A DNA stretch of 64,000 nt, taken from assembly GCF_900142385.1 (NCBI RefSeq), contig NZ_FRAQ01000004.1:169987-233986 (forward strand). The letters are read 5' to 3'. This stretch comes from Marinobacter antarcticus. GTDB taxonomy: Bacteria > Pseudomonadota > Gammaproteobacteria > Pseudomonadales > Oleiphilaceae. Of this stretch, positions 38,625-48,021 are shown one piece after another. Made by a program: the position numbers and the translations under genes. A model generated the notes under the pieces. The model was not told the DNA's origin. It did not search any database and saw nothing but the letters and a program-made list of their open reading frames with translations. Every line of letters begins with the position of its first letter. Positions within the stretch are counted from its first letter, which is position 1.

Positions 38625-39459
38625 AATTGCTGCCATAGAGCGCCTGTTGAAGGCGGGCAAGTCGAAGGTTCAGCGTAGCCAGACCTGGGAACAGATTTGT
38701 GCGGAAAATGGAGTGGGGCAGGTCATTGGCCGAGAGATCCACTTTACTGCCGCTGATAAACAGCGCCTGAGAGAGTATGCCTTGGCCGAGCATGGGGTAG
38801 ATCCGCAATTTGACTCCCGCGTCGGTGGCCGGATGGTTATGGCTCTTCAAGATGCCAGCGAAAAGCTCAGCAGCGACTCAGTTTTTGGCCACTTGATCGT
38901 GCTGGCAACCGCTGGCACTGCGAAGGTGGCAGTGGGTGGTGAAGAGTTCAGGACGCCCCGAGGCAGTGTGCTCAGCGTGCTACCGGGATGTCTGGATACC
39001 GATCACCTTCAGTCCCAGAAATTGGTGATCGTTGAGAACGGAGGTGTCGTGCCCTATTGGGCAGACATTCGGCTGCCGGGCTCCTGGGAGAATTCGGTGA
39101 TTCTCTACCGCGGTCATCGAGAGAATGTCCGCACAATTGCTGAGATCGCCAGGAATCAGCCTGCAGGCAATCTGGCATGGTTCTTTGACTTCGACCCGGC
39201 TGGGCTGGCACTTGCACTTGATCAAGGCAGAGGGAGTGCTCTGGTGGCCGGAAAATGGCGTGAGCTCGGCAGGCATACACCGTTTAATCAACCTAAGATC
39301 CATCGCAAACAGTCGGTAGCTCTGAAAAGACTGAAAGCCCGGGCTACCGGTGAGCTTCTCGCCATCGCAGAACATATGTCGAACGAAGAGTTGGCGGTGA
39401 TGCAGGAACACCTGACTCGGCGGCACATACAACTGGTAGCGCTACCCATTACTTGTTGA
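38614..39459 (+). CDS. Compact TOPRIM nuclease subunit (JetD/MksG-like)
   Basis: A 281-residue protein. The TOPRIM core is clear: LVIVENGG with the catalytic Glu141, YRGH about 25 residues later, and WFFDFDPAG with Asp192 and Asp194. That is the E / G / D-x-D order of the JetD (DUF2220-type) nuclease that cuts the plasmid in Wadjet. Known JetD proteins are usually nearer 380-400 residues with a large N-terminal arm; here only about 135 residues precede the core. The last gene of the overlapping operon. Confidence 0.72.
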   Translation: MLAEIAAIERLLKAGKSKVQRSQTWEQICAENGVGQVIGREIHFTAADKQRLREYALAEHGVDPQFDSRVGGRMVMALQDASEKLSSDSVFGHLIVLATAGTAKVAVGGEEFRTPRGSVLSVLPGCLDTDHLQSQKLVIVENGGVVPYWADIRLPGSWENSVILYRGHRENVRTIAEIARNQPAGNLAWFFDFDPAGLALALDQGRGSALVAGKWRELGRHTPFNQPKIHRKQSVALKRLKARATGELLAIAEHMSNEELAVMQEHLTRRHIQLVALPITC

Positions 39460-39762
39460 AAAATGGAACAGTCCCGGAGTAGCCCCTGAGTCAGAAGCCA
39501 GCCTTAAACCTTTTCAGCTCATGAATACAACCCCAACAAATCATCTAATATTTTTTTTGCCTCTCCGATAGCCCGCACGACAAATGCTGGGCAAAAAATT
39601 GCCCGGGCAATCAGTAATTCGCGTTAATCCGACCGTTTCATTACGGTTTCCTGACGGGATATTGACGATTTTTTAATTAGAGAAATGACAGGCCTCACAT
39701 TGATAATCGCCCGAGTTTTGTATAATTCGACAAATTCGGCGATTTACTGGTGTAAAAATACT
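39460..39762. other. Non-coding gap with nested palindromes and a promoter
   Basis: No gene is seen. GGGCAA (39589-39594), TTGCCC (39599-39604) and GGGCAA (39605-39610) form two mutually exclusive hairpins; the second is the perfect palindrome TTGCCCGGGCAA. A TATAAT -10 box at 39721-39726 with TTGATA at 39700-39705 (15-base spacer) probably drives the lipoprotein gene. Confidence 0.5.
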
Positions 39763-40203
39763 ATGAAACGCGTCATTAAAATGTCACGGGCATGGATAGC
39801 CGCGTTTTTTCTGGGAGTTCTTCTTACAGGGTGTGGCGGTTCTTCTGATTCGGCCAGCACAGGTTCAGGTTCGGCTGGAACCAACACGGAAGGGTCAGTC
39901 AGTGAGCCCGCTCTTCCCGGGCAAGCGAAATCCGCAGTCCTGAGTTGGAATGCACCTGATAGCCGGGTGAACGGTGACGGAATAAAAATGGCTGAACTGG
40001 ATAAGTACATCATCCGCTATGGTCAGGATGCCAATAAGCTGGATCGGGAAGTTGTTATTTCCGATGCTCAGTCAGATGCTCGCATGACTCATAAGGTGAG
40101 CGGTCTGGAAGCTGGAACCTGGTATTTTACGATCCTGGTTCAGGATAATAACGGCTTGTTAAGCGCTCCTTCTGCAGTTGTTGACAAGGAAATCAAATCC
40201 TGA
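39763..40203 (+). CDS. Fibronectin-III-like lipoprotein
   Basis: A 146-residue protein from ATG 39763 (MKRVIKMSRAWIAAFFLG). A lipobox, LLTGC, puts the lipid-modified Cys near residue 23. A Ser/Gly/Thr-rich tether follows, then a single Fn3-like beta domain (about 60-143): AVLSWNAPD, a DKYIIRYG strand, and TWYFTILVQDNNGLLS. It would be anchored in the outer or inner membrane facing the periplasm or surface. Binding partner unknown. A good -10 box lies upstream. Confidence 0.75.
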   Translation: MKRVIKMSRAWIAAFFLGVLLTGCGGSSDSASTGSGSAGTNTEGSVSEPALPGQAKSAVLSWNAPDSRVNGDGIKMAELDKYIIRYGQDANKLDREVVISDAQSDARMTHKVSGLEAGTWYFTILVQDNNGLLSAPSAVVDKEIKS

Positions 40204-40248
40204 CGAATGTGATTGGCTGACCTGTTGATAAGTTTCGATTCCTGGGGC

Positions 40249-42816
40249 TTAAGACATGGGATCTGCAATCGGAAGTTTCAGAGTAAAAGATGAACCTTCC
40301 CCGGGGCTGGAGGCCACATAAATCTCACCGCGGTGCTTCTCGACCACAGTTTTCACAAACGAGAGCCCTAGCCCGGTCCCGTGAATGCCTGCCAGCTCGC
40401 TGCTTTTCTGGCGACGGTAACGGTCAAACAGATGGGGCAGCTCGTCCGGGTCGATACCACAACCGTCGTCTGCGATCGTCAGGCATGCCTGATGCCCGGC
40501 ACGAAACACCTGAAGGCTCACGGCTGACCCCGCCGGGCTGTACTGGACGGCGTTGGTCAAAAGGTTAATGACCGCCCGCTCAAGCAGTTCTGCGTTGCCT
40601 CTTAACCACAGATCTTCCGTGCCTTGCAGTTGCAATGGAATGTGCTTCTCAAGTGCCTGCTCGCTCACGCTGTCACGGGCGTTTTCAACAATAGCCAGAA
40701 ATTCGCACTCATAAAACAGGGTCTCAGTCAGCTGTTCGGCGCGCGCCAGCTGAACAAACTCCTCAGCCAGATGGTAGCTTCGCCTTGCCAGTCGTCCCAG
40801 TTGCTCCAGCTGGCTTTGGTCGATATGAGTGGGGTCGCGCTTCAACTGTTCGATAAGCGCCAGCTGTGACACCAGAGGCGAGCGTACATCGTGGGAAATA
40901 AAGTCTATTGCCTCTCGGTGCTGGCGCTGCTGCTCCCGCAGTTCGGAAATGTCGGAGATGTTGGCAATGATGCCGTATTGCACGCTGTCTGGCAGAGCAA
41001 AGGGCGCGAAATGAATGAGAAAGTCCTTTTCCCGGATTTTTAAATCCACCGTCCGGCTTTGCAACAGCGTGAGCGTTTCAGAAACCGTTTCATGCCAGGG
41101 CGGAGTTTCGCGTGGATCGTGACCTTCCAGAAGTCGTGTCAGAGGAAGCCCACCCAAGCTGGGCATGGGCTCTCCGAACCACTCTTCAATATGGCCGTTG
41201 GCGAATCGGATGATGCCCAATTCATCGGTTACGATGATGCCATCAGGCATGCGCTCAAAACTGCGGCGGATAAACTCCTGCATGTGGTTCAGGCGTTCAG
41301 TGGCCACCTTAACGCGCTCGATACGCGCTGAAATGTTTTCGCTGGGCCGGAGCATTTTTATTGCGGGGCCGGAGGTGGAAAGTTTCAACCGGCGAAGGTA
41401 GCGCTGTATGGCGTCTCGGCTCAGATCGTTGGGCAGGGTAAGGCCAAGCGTGTAGCAGCTGTTGCCGCGGTTCAGTTGAATCCAGCTCTGGTTTCCGTCA
41501 TTTCGCCAGAGCCCTGGTTCCAGATCATCCGGAACCTCGGCCCGCCCAAGGTTCCGGGTGGAAACGATGTTGCTATTTTCCATCAGTAACCAGCCTTGCG
41601 GCTGAAACAGCGCCTGAAAGTGTTCAAGAAGCTGGGTCAGCGGGCGTTTTGATAGCTCCGGTAAGGCTACTCTCGGCGCTCGGGCCAGCTCATCCAGTTG
41701 TCGATTGAGGAACTGATTGGTCATAGCCAGGCGCATGCCGCTGGCTATCGGGAGCGCAAGCAAGGGAATGATCAGTGCATGGGCAACCGGAAGCCATACC
41801 TGTAGCGCAGTCAGCATAGCAATGTACAGGCCAAGGATTGTGATGCCGGCCGTAACGCATGCGAACAGCGTGCGGGCAGGGCGCATGCGGGGCAACAGGA
41901 CGGCCAGTGCCACAAGTGTGATAATCGCCAAGGCTATACCAACCCATGCCGGGGCCGCAGTGATAAGAAGTCTCTGCTGGTAAGCTGAAAACGTATTGGC
42001 GTGGAACTCCACGCCGGAAATAGGCCGACTGAGCCCCGAGAACGGCGTTGGCAAGATATCTCCCAGCCCGGCTGCTGTGGCTCCGACAAAAACGGTCTTG
42101 CCGCCAAACACATCCGGAGCCGGAGGGGCGTTGAGTACATCACTATATGGGTATGTGGGCAATGTACCGGCACCACCCGCGAGGGGAACAATCCGATAGT
42201 CGTCCCGCACGTTTACAAATGGGGGCAGCCCTTGCGAATCGGGTTGCCTCGAGCTGACACCGGAGGCTGCGAGCGCGAGAGCAGGCCACAGCTGGCGAGT
42301 CATGCCGTTGAACAGATAGAGCCCCCTGGCGATACCATCGTGATCCAGTTCAACGTGTGCGTGGCCAATACCAGCGGCTGCAGTGATCAGGTCGCTTGCA
42401 GGAAACTGTTCACTAAGCAGTAAGCGCGAGTTCGGTGGCGACATATGTACTGGCATAATAACCCTGCCATGGGCCTGCATGGCGCGGCTAAGCACAGCAT
42501 CATCCGGAGACGGTTCCGTGAACAGCACGTCGAATACGATGGTTTCGGCACCGGCCTGGTGCAATTTCCCGATAAGCGCAGCATGGGTTCGACGTGGCCA
42601 AGGCCAGCGGCCTTGCTGAGCCAGGCTGAGATCATCAATAGCGACGATCACTACGTCTGGAGATGCGACGGCTGGGCTGGCAAACATTACAGAATCAAGA
42701 AGCCAGTAGTCAACGCGTTGAGGCAGCGCAGCCGTTTCTGCTAACAGGAACATCAACAGGAGTGCCAGACCGAGCGTCCATGGAGTCGTTTTAATTGGCA
42801 GCCAATCCCGGGTCAT
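40249..42816 (-). CDS. CHASE2-domain hybrid-free sensor histidine kinase
   Basis: An 855-residue inner-membrane kinase. One N-terminal membrane segment (about 14-33) is followed by an extracytoplasmic CHASE2 domain (about 35-285) and three clustered segments (about 290-370). A PAS domain follows near 530-600 (MPDGIIVTDELGIIRFANG), then the phospho-acceptor His in FISHDVRSPL near 655 and the HATPase boxes NLLTNAVQYSP, DDGCGIDPDE and GTGLGLSFVK. CHASE2 ligands are unknown. It is last in an operon with a response regulator and a FecR/LysM protein, both on the minus strand. Confidence 0.92.
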   Translation of the reverse strand: MTRDWLPIKTTPWTLGLALLLMFLLAETAALPQRVDYWLLDSVMFASPAVASPDVVIVAIDDLSLAQQGRWPWPRRTHAALIGKLHQAGAETIVFDVLFTEPSPDDAVLSRAMQAHGRVIMPVHMSPPNSRLLLSEQFPASDLITAAAGIGHAHVELDHDGIARGLYLFNGMTRQLWPALALAASGVSSRQPDSQGLPPFVNVRDDYRIVPLAGGAGTLPTYPYSDVLNAPPAPDVFGGKTVFVGATAAGLGDILPTPFSGLSRPISGVEFHANTFSAYQQRLLITAAPAWVGIALAIITLVALAVLLPRMRPARTLFACVTAGITILGLYIAMLTALQVWLPVAHALIIPLLALPIASGMRLAMTNQFLNRQLDELARAPRVALPELSKRPLTQLLEHFQALFQPQGWLLMENSNIVSTRNLGRAEVPDDLEPGLWRNDGNQSWIQLNRGNSCYTLGLTLPNDLSRDAIQRYLRRLKLSTSGPAIKMLRPSENISARIERVKVATERLNHMQEFIRRSFERMPDGIIVTDELGIIRFANGHIEEWFGEPMPSLGGLPLTRLLEGHDPRETPPWHETVSETLTLLQSRTVDLKIREKDFLIHFAPFALPDSVQYGIIANISDISELREQQRQHREAIDFISHDVRSPLVSQLALIEQLKRDPTHIDQSQLEQLGRLARRSYHLAEEFVQLARAEQLTETLFYECEFLAIVENARDSVSEQALEKHIPLQLQGTEDLWLRGNAELLERAVINLLTNAVQYSPAGSAVSLQVFRAGHQACLTIADDGCGIDPDELPHLFDRYRRQKSSELAGIHGTGLGLSFVKTVVEKHRGEIYVASSPGEGSSFTLKLPIADPMS

Positions 42817-42849
42817 GAGTCCTGCTGTGCGTGTTAATTGTTCAAGGTG

Positions 42850-44487
42850 TTATTCCAGGTACAACTCCCTCCCTGGTCCCCAGCGGCTTTGTAACGGGCC
42901 GTCAGAAAGTGCTTTCAAGCGCACAAAATACCGCCTTCCGGGAATAAGACGCAAGGCCGCCGTGGTTTCTGGCAGCGTAGCTTCCTTGATTATGTTGTTG
43001 AAACCGGGTTCTTCCGCCAGCTGCATTCGGTAATTGGCAGCAGTATCAACCTTCTCCCAGAATACGCGAACCTGGCTGTCGATGTAATTGATACTGATGA
43101 TGCGTACTGGCGGGAGCGTTCCGGTTACGATCAGTTTGCGCGGCTGCGTTGTTGCTACTGAGTTTCCGCCGGCTTCTGTCACTACGCGCCAGTAATATTG
43201 GCCAGGACTCAGGGGGCGGGAGGGCAGAGCGGTTGTTTCCGGTGCCCATTCGCTGGTCGCTACCAGATTCCGGAAGGCTTCATCCTCGGCAATTTCTACC
43301 CGGGCCACTTCGTTTTCACCATTGAGGGCCCAACGGAACTCAGGCATATCGTCATTCACGCTGCCTTTGTTTTCCGGTGCCAGCAAGCTGGCTGTGCGGG
43401 CTTGTAAATCAACCTCTATCGGAAGTATGCCGGGCATTCCCGCCATACCTTGCGGGTCAAACGCCGCCAGGTGAATCTCATACTGGCCGTTGTCCAGGCG
43501 GCTGATATCAAAGCGGCTGCCGTTGACTTCACGGCTTTCAACCCAGCGGCCGCTATCTGTTTCAAAGATATCCAGTCGATAGTTTGCTGCCGGGCTTTGT
43601 TTCCAGGTCATCTCTGCCGGGAGCTGAGTAAGTATTGGAGGAAGCGGATTGATTTCCGGCGCCGGTGGCATCCTGCGTATGCTCAGTGTGCGACTGTTGT
43701 TACTGGCAACCGTTGCGCTGAAGCCGGCAGGAATCCGATGGGTCTGGTTTGGTGCTCCGAAATCAACTACGCCTTTGGTTACCTGCAAACTGGTGCCTTC
43801 CGGCCCGGTTTGCAGTGAGAATGCGGTGCCACGAACGGCGGCAACGGCAGACGGAGTTTCAATTTCAAAGCGGGCACCACCTTCCATCACTGGCTTGACC
43901 CGGGTGTGGACTTCTCCCCGGTTCAGCCTCAGCCGGGTGTCTACCATGCCGGGTTTGCCGTACTGCGTCAGGCGGTTGAAGATCAGCCGGGAATCCGGGG
44001 AGAGGCGGACTTCTGAACCGTCAGCCAAGGTGATGGTTGCTGCTCCCGCACCGGAAAGCACTTCATCACCCACCCGTATCAGGTCGTTTTTTGTCAGGAT
44101 TTTTTTTCGGCCGTCAATTCCTGATATCAGTTGAACGTTGCCGGAAACCGACGTAGCGCGCGCAGGGTCGGGCTGTCTCTTCAGCCAGGACAGGGGGATG
44201 CGAATGCGATCGCCTTCTCCCAGCGTGGCGGGGTTTTGGATGGCGTTATATTGAAGGAGCCGGCCGGCATTGTAGTTTTTTACCAGAAGGTCGCTGGCGA
44301 CTTCCGCAAAGCTCTCGCCGGATTTCAGGGTGTAGATCCACTCTGGCACGGCTTCGTTGGCGGAGCTTGTCACCGTTGTTGCCGAGCCGCGGGTAATGGA
44401 CAGCTCCGCCCACGCAGGCATACCCGGTGCCAGAAGCAGCAGCACCAGGAATACTTTGGCGAGAGCGGGTAACCGGTATTCAGTCAT
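42850..44487 (-). CDS. LysM-FecR domain periplasmic protein
   Basis: A 545-residue exported protein: signal peptide ending near PAWA-ELS (residue 28), a LysM-like module (about 52-108, YTLKSGESFAEVASDLLVKN), a FecR domain (about 115-260, with LADGSEVRLSPDSRLIF and VAAVRGTAFSLQTG), and two or three beta-sandwich repeats to the end. FecR domains usually pass a periplasmic signal to a membrane partner. Here the partner is probably the CHASE2 kinase 33 bases downstream. It overlaps the response regulator gene by 8 bases. Confidence 0.88.
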   Translation of the reverse strand: MTEYRLPALAKVFLVLLLLAPGMPAWAELSITRGSATTVTSSANEAVPEWIYTLKSGESFAEVASDLLVKNYNAGRLLQYNAIQNPATLGEGDRIRIPLSWLKRQPDPARATSVSGNVQLISGIDGRKKILTKNDLIRVGDEVLSGAGAATITLADGSEVRLSPDSRLIFNRLTQYGKPGMVDTRLRLNRGEVHTRVKPVMEGGARFEIETPSAVAAVRGTAFSLQTGPEGTSLQVTKGVVDFGAPNQTHRIPAGFSATVASNNSRTLSIRRMPPAPEINPLPPILTQLPAEMTWKQSPAANYRLDIFETDSGRWVESREVNGSRFDISRLDNGQYEIHLAAFDPQGMAGMPGILPIEVDLQARTASLLAPENKGSVNDDMPEFRWALNGENEVARVEIAEDEAFRNLVATSEWAPETTALPSRPLSPGQYYWRVVTEAGGNSVATTQPRKLIVTGTLPPVRIISINYIDSQVRVFWEKVDTAANYRMQLAEEPGFNNIIKEATLPETTAALRLIPGRRYFVRLKALSDGPLQSRWGPGRELYLE

Positions 44488-45232
44488 TCGGTGCTTGCAC
44501 TTCCTGGCCTGCTGCCTGGGATTCTGTCATCTCTTCATCGATAGCTTCGGCTTTCATGGCCTCCAGGCGGTAGCCGCGCTGGTAGATCGTCTTGATACGG
44601 AAGCCATTTTCCGGGTTCAGGCCCAATCGACGACGTAGCCGGCTCATGTGCGTGTCTACTGTTCGTGTGTTGATATCCCTGGCTAGTCCCCAGACTCTCT
44701 CAAGAAGCACTTCACGGGTGAGCAGGCGGCCCTGGTTCTGAAACAGGAATAGAGTCAGATCGAAGTCTTTGTCGGTCAATGTAAGCGCTTCACCATGGAG
44801 GGAGATGGTTCTGTGCTGGGTATTAATTTCAAACGGACCGTATTTAAGGTCTTCTTTCTCATTGTCCGGATTGGCGCGGCGCGCCAGAGCATTGATGCGA
44901 GCGACCAGTTCCGCAGCGCCTGCAGGTTTTGCGAGAAAGTCGTCTGCGCCCGCGTCCAGGGCCTGGACAATATCGGATTCGCTGTCGCGCTGGGTAAGGA
45001 ATACCACGGGAATTGCCCAGTTGATCTGCGCTCTGACGCTTTTCAGCACATCAATGCCGGTCATGTCAGGAATCTGCCAGTCGAGAATCATCAGGTCATA
45101 GCTGCGATGCAGTGCCGCGCTGAGAAAACTCTGACCTGTCGGGAAGCTGTCGCAGTGATGGCCGCGCTCAGTCAGAATGGACTGGATGTGCTGCGCCTGT
45201 TCCTGTTGGTCTTCGAGCAGAGCGATGCGCAT
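44480..45232 (-). CDS. OmpR/PhoB-family response regulator
   Basis: I place the start at the ATG ending at 45232 (MRIALLEDQQEQAQ), which has GGAG upstream; the frame runs further back without support. It is 250 residues. The receiver domain has the phospho-acceptor Asp in DLMILDWQIPDMTG near residue 50 and Lys in FLAKPAGAAEL. The C-terminal winged helix spans about 130-228 (LLTREVLLERVWG, then RTVDTHMSRLRRRLG). First gene of the operon with the FecR/LysM protein and the CHASE2 kinase, its likely cognate sensor. Confidence 0.93.
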   Translation of the reverse strand: MRIALLEDQQEQAQHIQSILTERGHHCDSFPTGQSFLSAALHRSYDLMILDWQIPDMTGIDVLKSVRAQINWAIPVVFLTQRDSESDIVQALDAGADDFLAKPAGAAELVARINALARRANPDNEKEDLKYGPFEINTQHRTISLHGEALTLTDKDFDLTLFLFQNQGRLLTREVLLERVWGLARDINTRTVDTHMSRLRRRLGLNPENGFRIKTIYQRGYRLEAMKAEAIDEEMTESQAAGQEVQAPND

Positions 45233-45346
45233 TGCGCCTCTCCTGGAGTAGGTAGTGTGGGTGCGATCCTGTTTCACAGTGCGTGATAGCGGATTCCCTG
45301 CCATATCAGGCGATTATCACAAAATGCTGCCAAGCATTCCGTTTCG

Positions 45347-47509
45347 TTATGTAGACTTGCGTAAACGCGTTGCCGGCTTTCCGTCTTCGTCGTCCAGTGT
45401 TTGTCGGCAGGCGGGGAAATTACTGCAGCCCCAGAACCAGCCTTTTTTACCTTTCCGTCTTACCAGAGGCGAAAAACAGTGAGGGCAGGGGATGGGTTTT
45501 TGCCCGGTGCCGTCTTGAGGTTTGTCATCTTCAAGTTGGCGTGTTCCCCGGCAATCCGGGTACCGCGTGCAGGCATAGAAACGTCCAAATTTGCCGTCTC
45601 TTTCAGCCATCGGAGACCGGCATTTCGGGCAGTTAGGAGCATTGGTTTGCAGCCCGGTATCAGGCGCATCGGCGGCAGGACCAATGAAACCCCGGATCTC
45701 CGCCTTCAGAGTCTCCAGGAATTCCCGGGGGTCGTCCTCGCCCCTGCGGATACTTTCCAGGGTTGCTTCCCAGACCGCAGTTCTGTCCGGCTTGCTGACA
45801 GATTTCGGTAGCGCGCCGATCAGCGCTTTACCTTTATCGGTAGAACGGATTTGGCGGCTATCCCGGTACAGGTAGTCCCGTTTGAACAGGGTATCGATGA
45901 TGTTCGCACGGGTGGCCTCTGTACCAAGGCCATCGGTCTCCCGCAGGGTTTTTCGCAGCTCCGGGTCGGTTACAAATCGGGCAATGTTGGTCATCGCCGA
46001 CAGTAGAGTGGCATCGGTGAAGTGCTGGGGTGGTTGGGTTTTGCGCTCGCTCACGGTGCTGTCTTCGCAGAATACCGGTTCGCCCTCATCCAGGCGCGGC
46101 AGCGGAGACTTTTCTGTTTCTTTCTGGTTGTCCCGGAGCTTCAGTTCCAGTGTTTTCCAGCCTGGTTCCAGCACAGCGGTTTCTGTGGCACGGAACCGTT
46201 GCTCTGCCACTCGCACGGTGAGCCGGCCTTCTCGGTGTATGGCATCCGCTGAAAACTGCATCAGGAAATAGCGGCTGACAAGACCATAGATTTTCTGTTC
46301 GGCTTCACTGAGCTTGCCATTGGGTGCTGTCCGGCTGGTCGGAATAATGGCGTGGTGGGCATCGACCTTTTTATCGTTCCAGGCAGTCGTTCGGCGGCTG
46401 AGGTCCGCTTTGTTGCGGGCATCAGCAAGATCTGGCGAGACTCTGCCAATCGCCCCCGTGACCTGCTCGCGCTGGGCATAATGCCCTTCAGGCAGGTACC
46501 GGCTGTCGGAACGGGGGTAGGTGATGAGCTGGTGGCGCTCGTAAAGATTCTGGGCAGTGTCCAGTACGTCCTTTGCACCCATGCGGAACAGGCGGCCAGC
46601 TTCTATCTGTAATGCTGACAGCGATAAGGGCAAAGGCGGAGCTTCGGGCCGGTCGCGGAAGCGTGATTCTATAACGGAGCCGGGCCGGCTATGAATACTG
46701 GCGGCAATCTGCTCGGCTGTTACCCGATCCAGCAGTCGGTTTTCTTCGTCCAGATGGTCCTGAAACTGTTCGTCCGGGAGCCATCGGGCGGTGAAAGCCT
46801 GCTTGTCAACTTCCTCTTCCTGTGCTTTGAAGCGGGCTTCTATGCGGAAGTAAGGTTTGGGCTCGAAGTTTTCGATGGTGTTGTCCCGCTCCACCACCAG
46901 CCCCAGTACCGGTGTTTGAACCCGACCGACGGAGTAAACGCCCTGCTGCCCCTGCTGCTGGTAGTTCAGCGTGTAAAAGCGAGTGAGGTTAATGCCATAG
47001 AGCCAGTCGGCCCGTTGCCGGGCGAGTGCAGAGTGTGAAAGCCTGCGAAATTCCAGGTTGTCTCTGGGTTGCTGTATGGCTTTGGCGACCGCTGCCGGGG
47101 TCAGGTCATTGATGAGTATCCGTTTTACGGGTGCCTTGGTTCCGAAATAGCGAATCACTTCATCAACCAGCAACTGGCCTTCTCTGTCCGGGTCGCCGGC
47201 GTGGACTATGGTGTCGGCCTGCCGGATCAGGGATTCCAGTGCTTTAAGCTGCTGGCGAACGCTGTCTTTGGGGGTGACCTGCCATTTGTCCGGGAACATG
47301 GGGAGGTCGTGCTGGCGCCAGGCTTTCCAGGCCGGGTTGTAGCTGGCGGGTTCGGCCGGCTCCAGCAGGTGGCCGATGCACCAGCTTACGGTGGCAGCGT
47401 CATTGCCTGTGCCGCAGCGGATCCAGCCCTGGCCTTTTTGATAAGGGCCGGGGAGAGCGGCGGCGATTGCTCTGCCGAGGCTTGGTTTTTCGGCGATATA
47501 CAGGAGCAT
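45347..47509 (-). CDS. topB: DNA topoisomerase III
   Basis: Type IA topoisomerase that decatenates single-strand-linked DNA. The start is the ATG ending at 47509 (MLLYIAEKPSLGRAIAAALPG) behind AGGAG; the longer frame reaches into the divergent region. It has 720 residues. The TOPRIM is at the N-terminus, with DPDREGQLL, and the catalytic Tyr is in ITYPRSDSRYLP near residue 325. Two C-terminal zinc-finger-like repeats (CPKCRSPM and CPHCFSPL blocks) extend it beyond the 653-residue E. coli protein. Confidence 0.95.
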   Translation of the reverse strand: MLLYIAEKPSLGRAIAAALPGPYQKGQGWIRCGTGNDAATVSWCIGHLLEPAEPASYNPAWKAWRQHDLPMFPDKWQVTPKDSVRQQLKALESLIRQADTIVHAGDPDREGQLLVDEVIRYFGTKAPVKRILINDLTPAAVAKAIQQPRDNLEFRRLSHSALARQRADWLYGINLTRFYTLNYQQQGQQGVYSVGRVQTPVLGLVVERDNTIENFEPKPYFRIEARFKAQEEEVDKQAFTARWLPDEQFQDHLDEENRLLDRVTAEQIAASIHSRPGSVIESRFRDRPEAPPLPLSLSALQIEAGRLFRMGAKDVLDTAQNLYERHQLITYPRSDSRYLPEGHYAQREQVTGAIGRVSPDLADARNKADLSRRTTAWNDKKVDAHHAIIPTSRTAPNGKLSEAEQKIYGLVSRYFLMQFSADAIHREGRLTVRVAEQRFRATETAVLEPGWKTLELKLRDNQKETEKSPLPRLDEGEPVFCEDSTVSERKTQPPQHFTDATLLSAMTNIARFVTDPELRKTLRETDGLGTEATRANIIDTLFKRDYLYRDSRQIRSTDKGKALIGALPKSVSKPDRTAVWEATLESIRRGEDDPREFLETLKAEIRGFIGPAADAPDTGLQTNAPNCPKCRSPMAERDGKFGRFYACTRYPDCRGTRQLEDDKPQDGTGQKPIPCPHCFSPLVRRKGKKGWFWGCSNFPACRQTLDDEDGKPATRLRKST

Positions 47510-47649
47510 GGTTTGGGTATGGTTTTGTCTGGGTTGAAGTGGGAGGGGAATGTGGCTGTTTGGTAGTTGAGTGTCAAGGTTCGGGTGGCTCGCTTCTTCT
47601 GTAGTAGACTGTTTGCCATTGTTAAAGCGGATGTGGGAGTCAATGAGCG

Positions 47650-48021
47650 ATGAAAATCCAGAGCACAATCGAAACTAAACTTAAGGAAGCGTTTGACGCC
47701 AGCATTCTTCAGGTGGAAAACGAAAGCCACAAGCACAGTGTGCCGCCAAACTCAGAGACGCACTTCAAGGTGACGATGGTTTCGCCGGCCTTTGCGGGGC
47801 AGATGAAGGTGAAGCGGCATCAGGCTATTTATAAAGTGCTTTCGGAGGAGCTGGATATGGCTGGTGGCGTGCATGCGCTGGCTTTGCATCTATACTCTCC
47901 GCAAGAGTGGGAGGCGTCCGGGCAGGAGGTGCCGGCGTCACCGAATTGTATGGGCGGTTCCAAGGCGGATCTGAAGCCGGCCGCTTCAGGCGCTCAAAAA
48001 CAGAGTGGAGGGCATTCATGA
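47650..48021 (+). CDS. bolA: BolA family protein
   Basis: A 123-residue protein. The BolA fold is complete in the first 88 residues (IETKLKEAFDAS, then HFKVTMVSPAFAGQMKVKRHQAIYKVL with the conserved VSPAF and the RHQ loop, ending HALALHLYSPQEW). BolA proteins pair with monothiol glutaredoxins in Fe-S handling and affect envelope genes. A 30-residue disordered tail follows. It overlaps the next gene at ATGA. Confidence 0.92.
   Translation: MKIQSTIETKLKEAFDASILQVENESHKHSVPPNSETHFKVTMVSPAFAGQMKVKRHQAIYKVLSEELDMAGGVHALALHLYSPQEWEASGQEVPASPNCMGGSKADLKPAASGAQKQSGGHS

Noticed and set aside
39560..39640. A c-di-GMP (GEMM) riboswitch before the lipoprotein gene
   Set aside because: GCACGACAAATGC superficially recalls the motif, but the conserved GCAAA tetraloop-receptor arrangement is missing.
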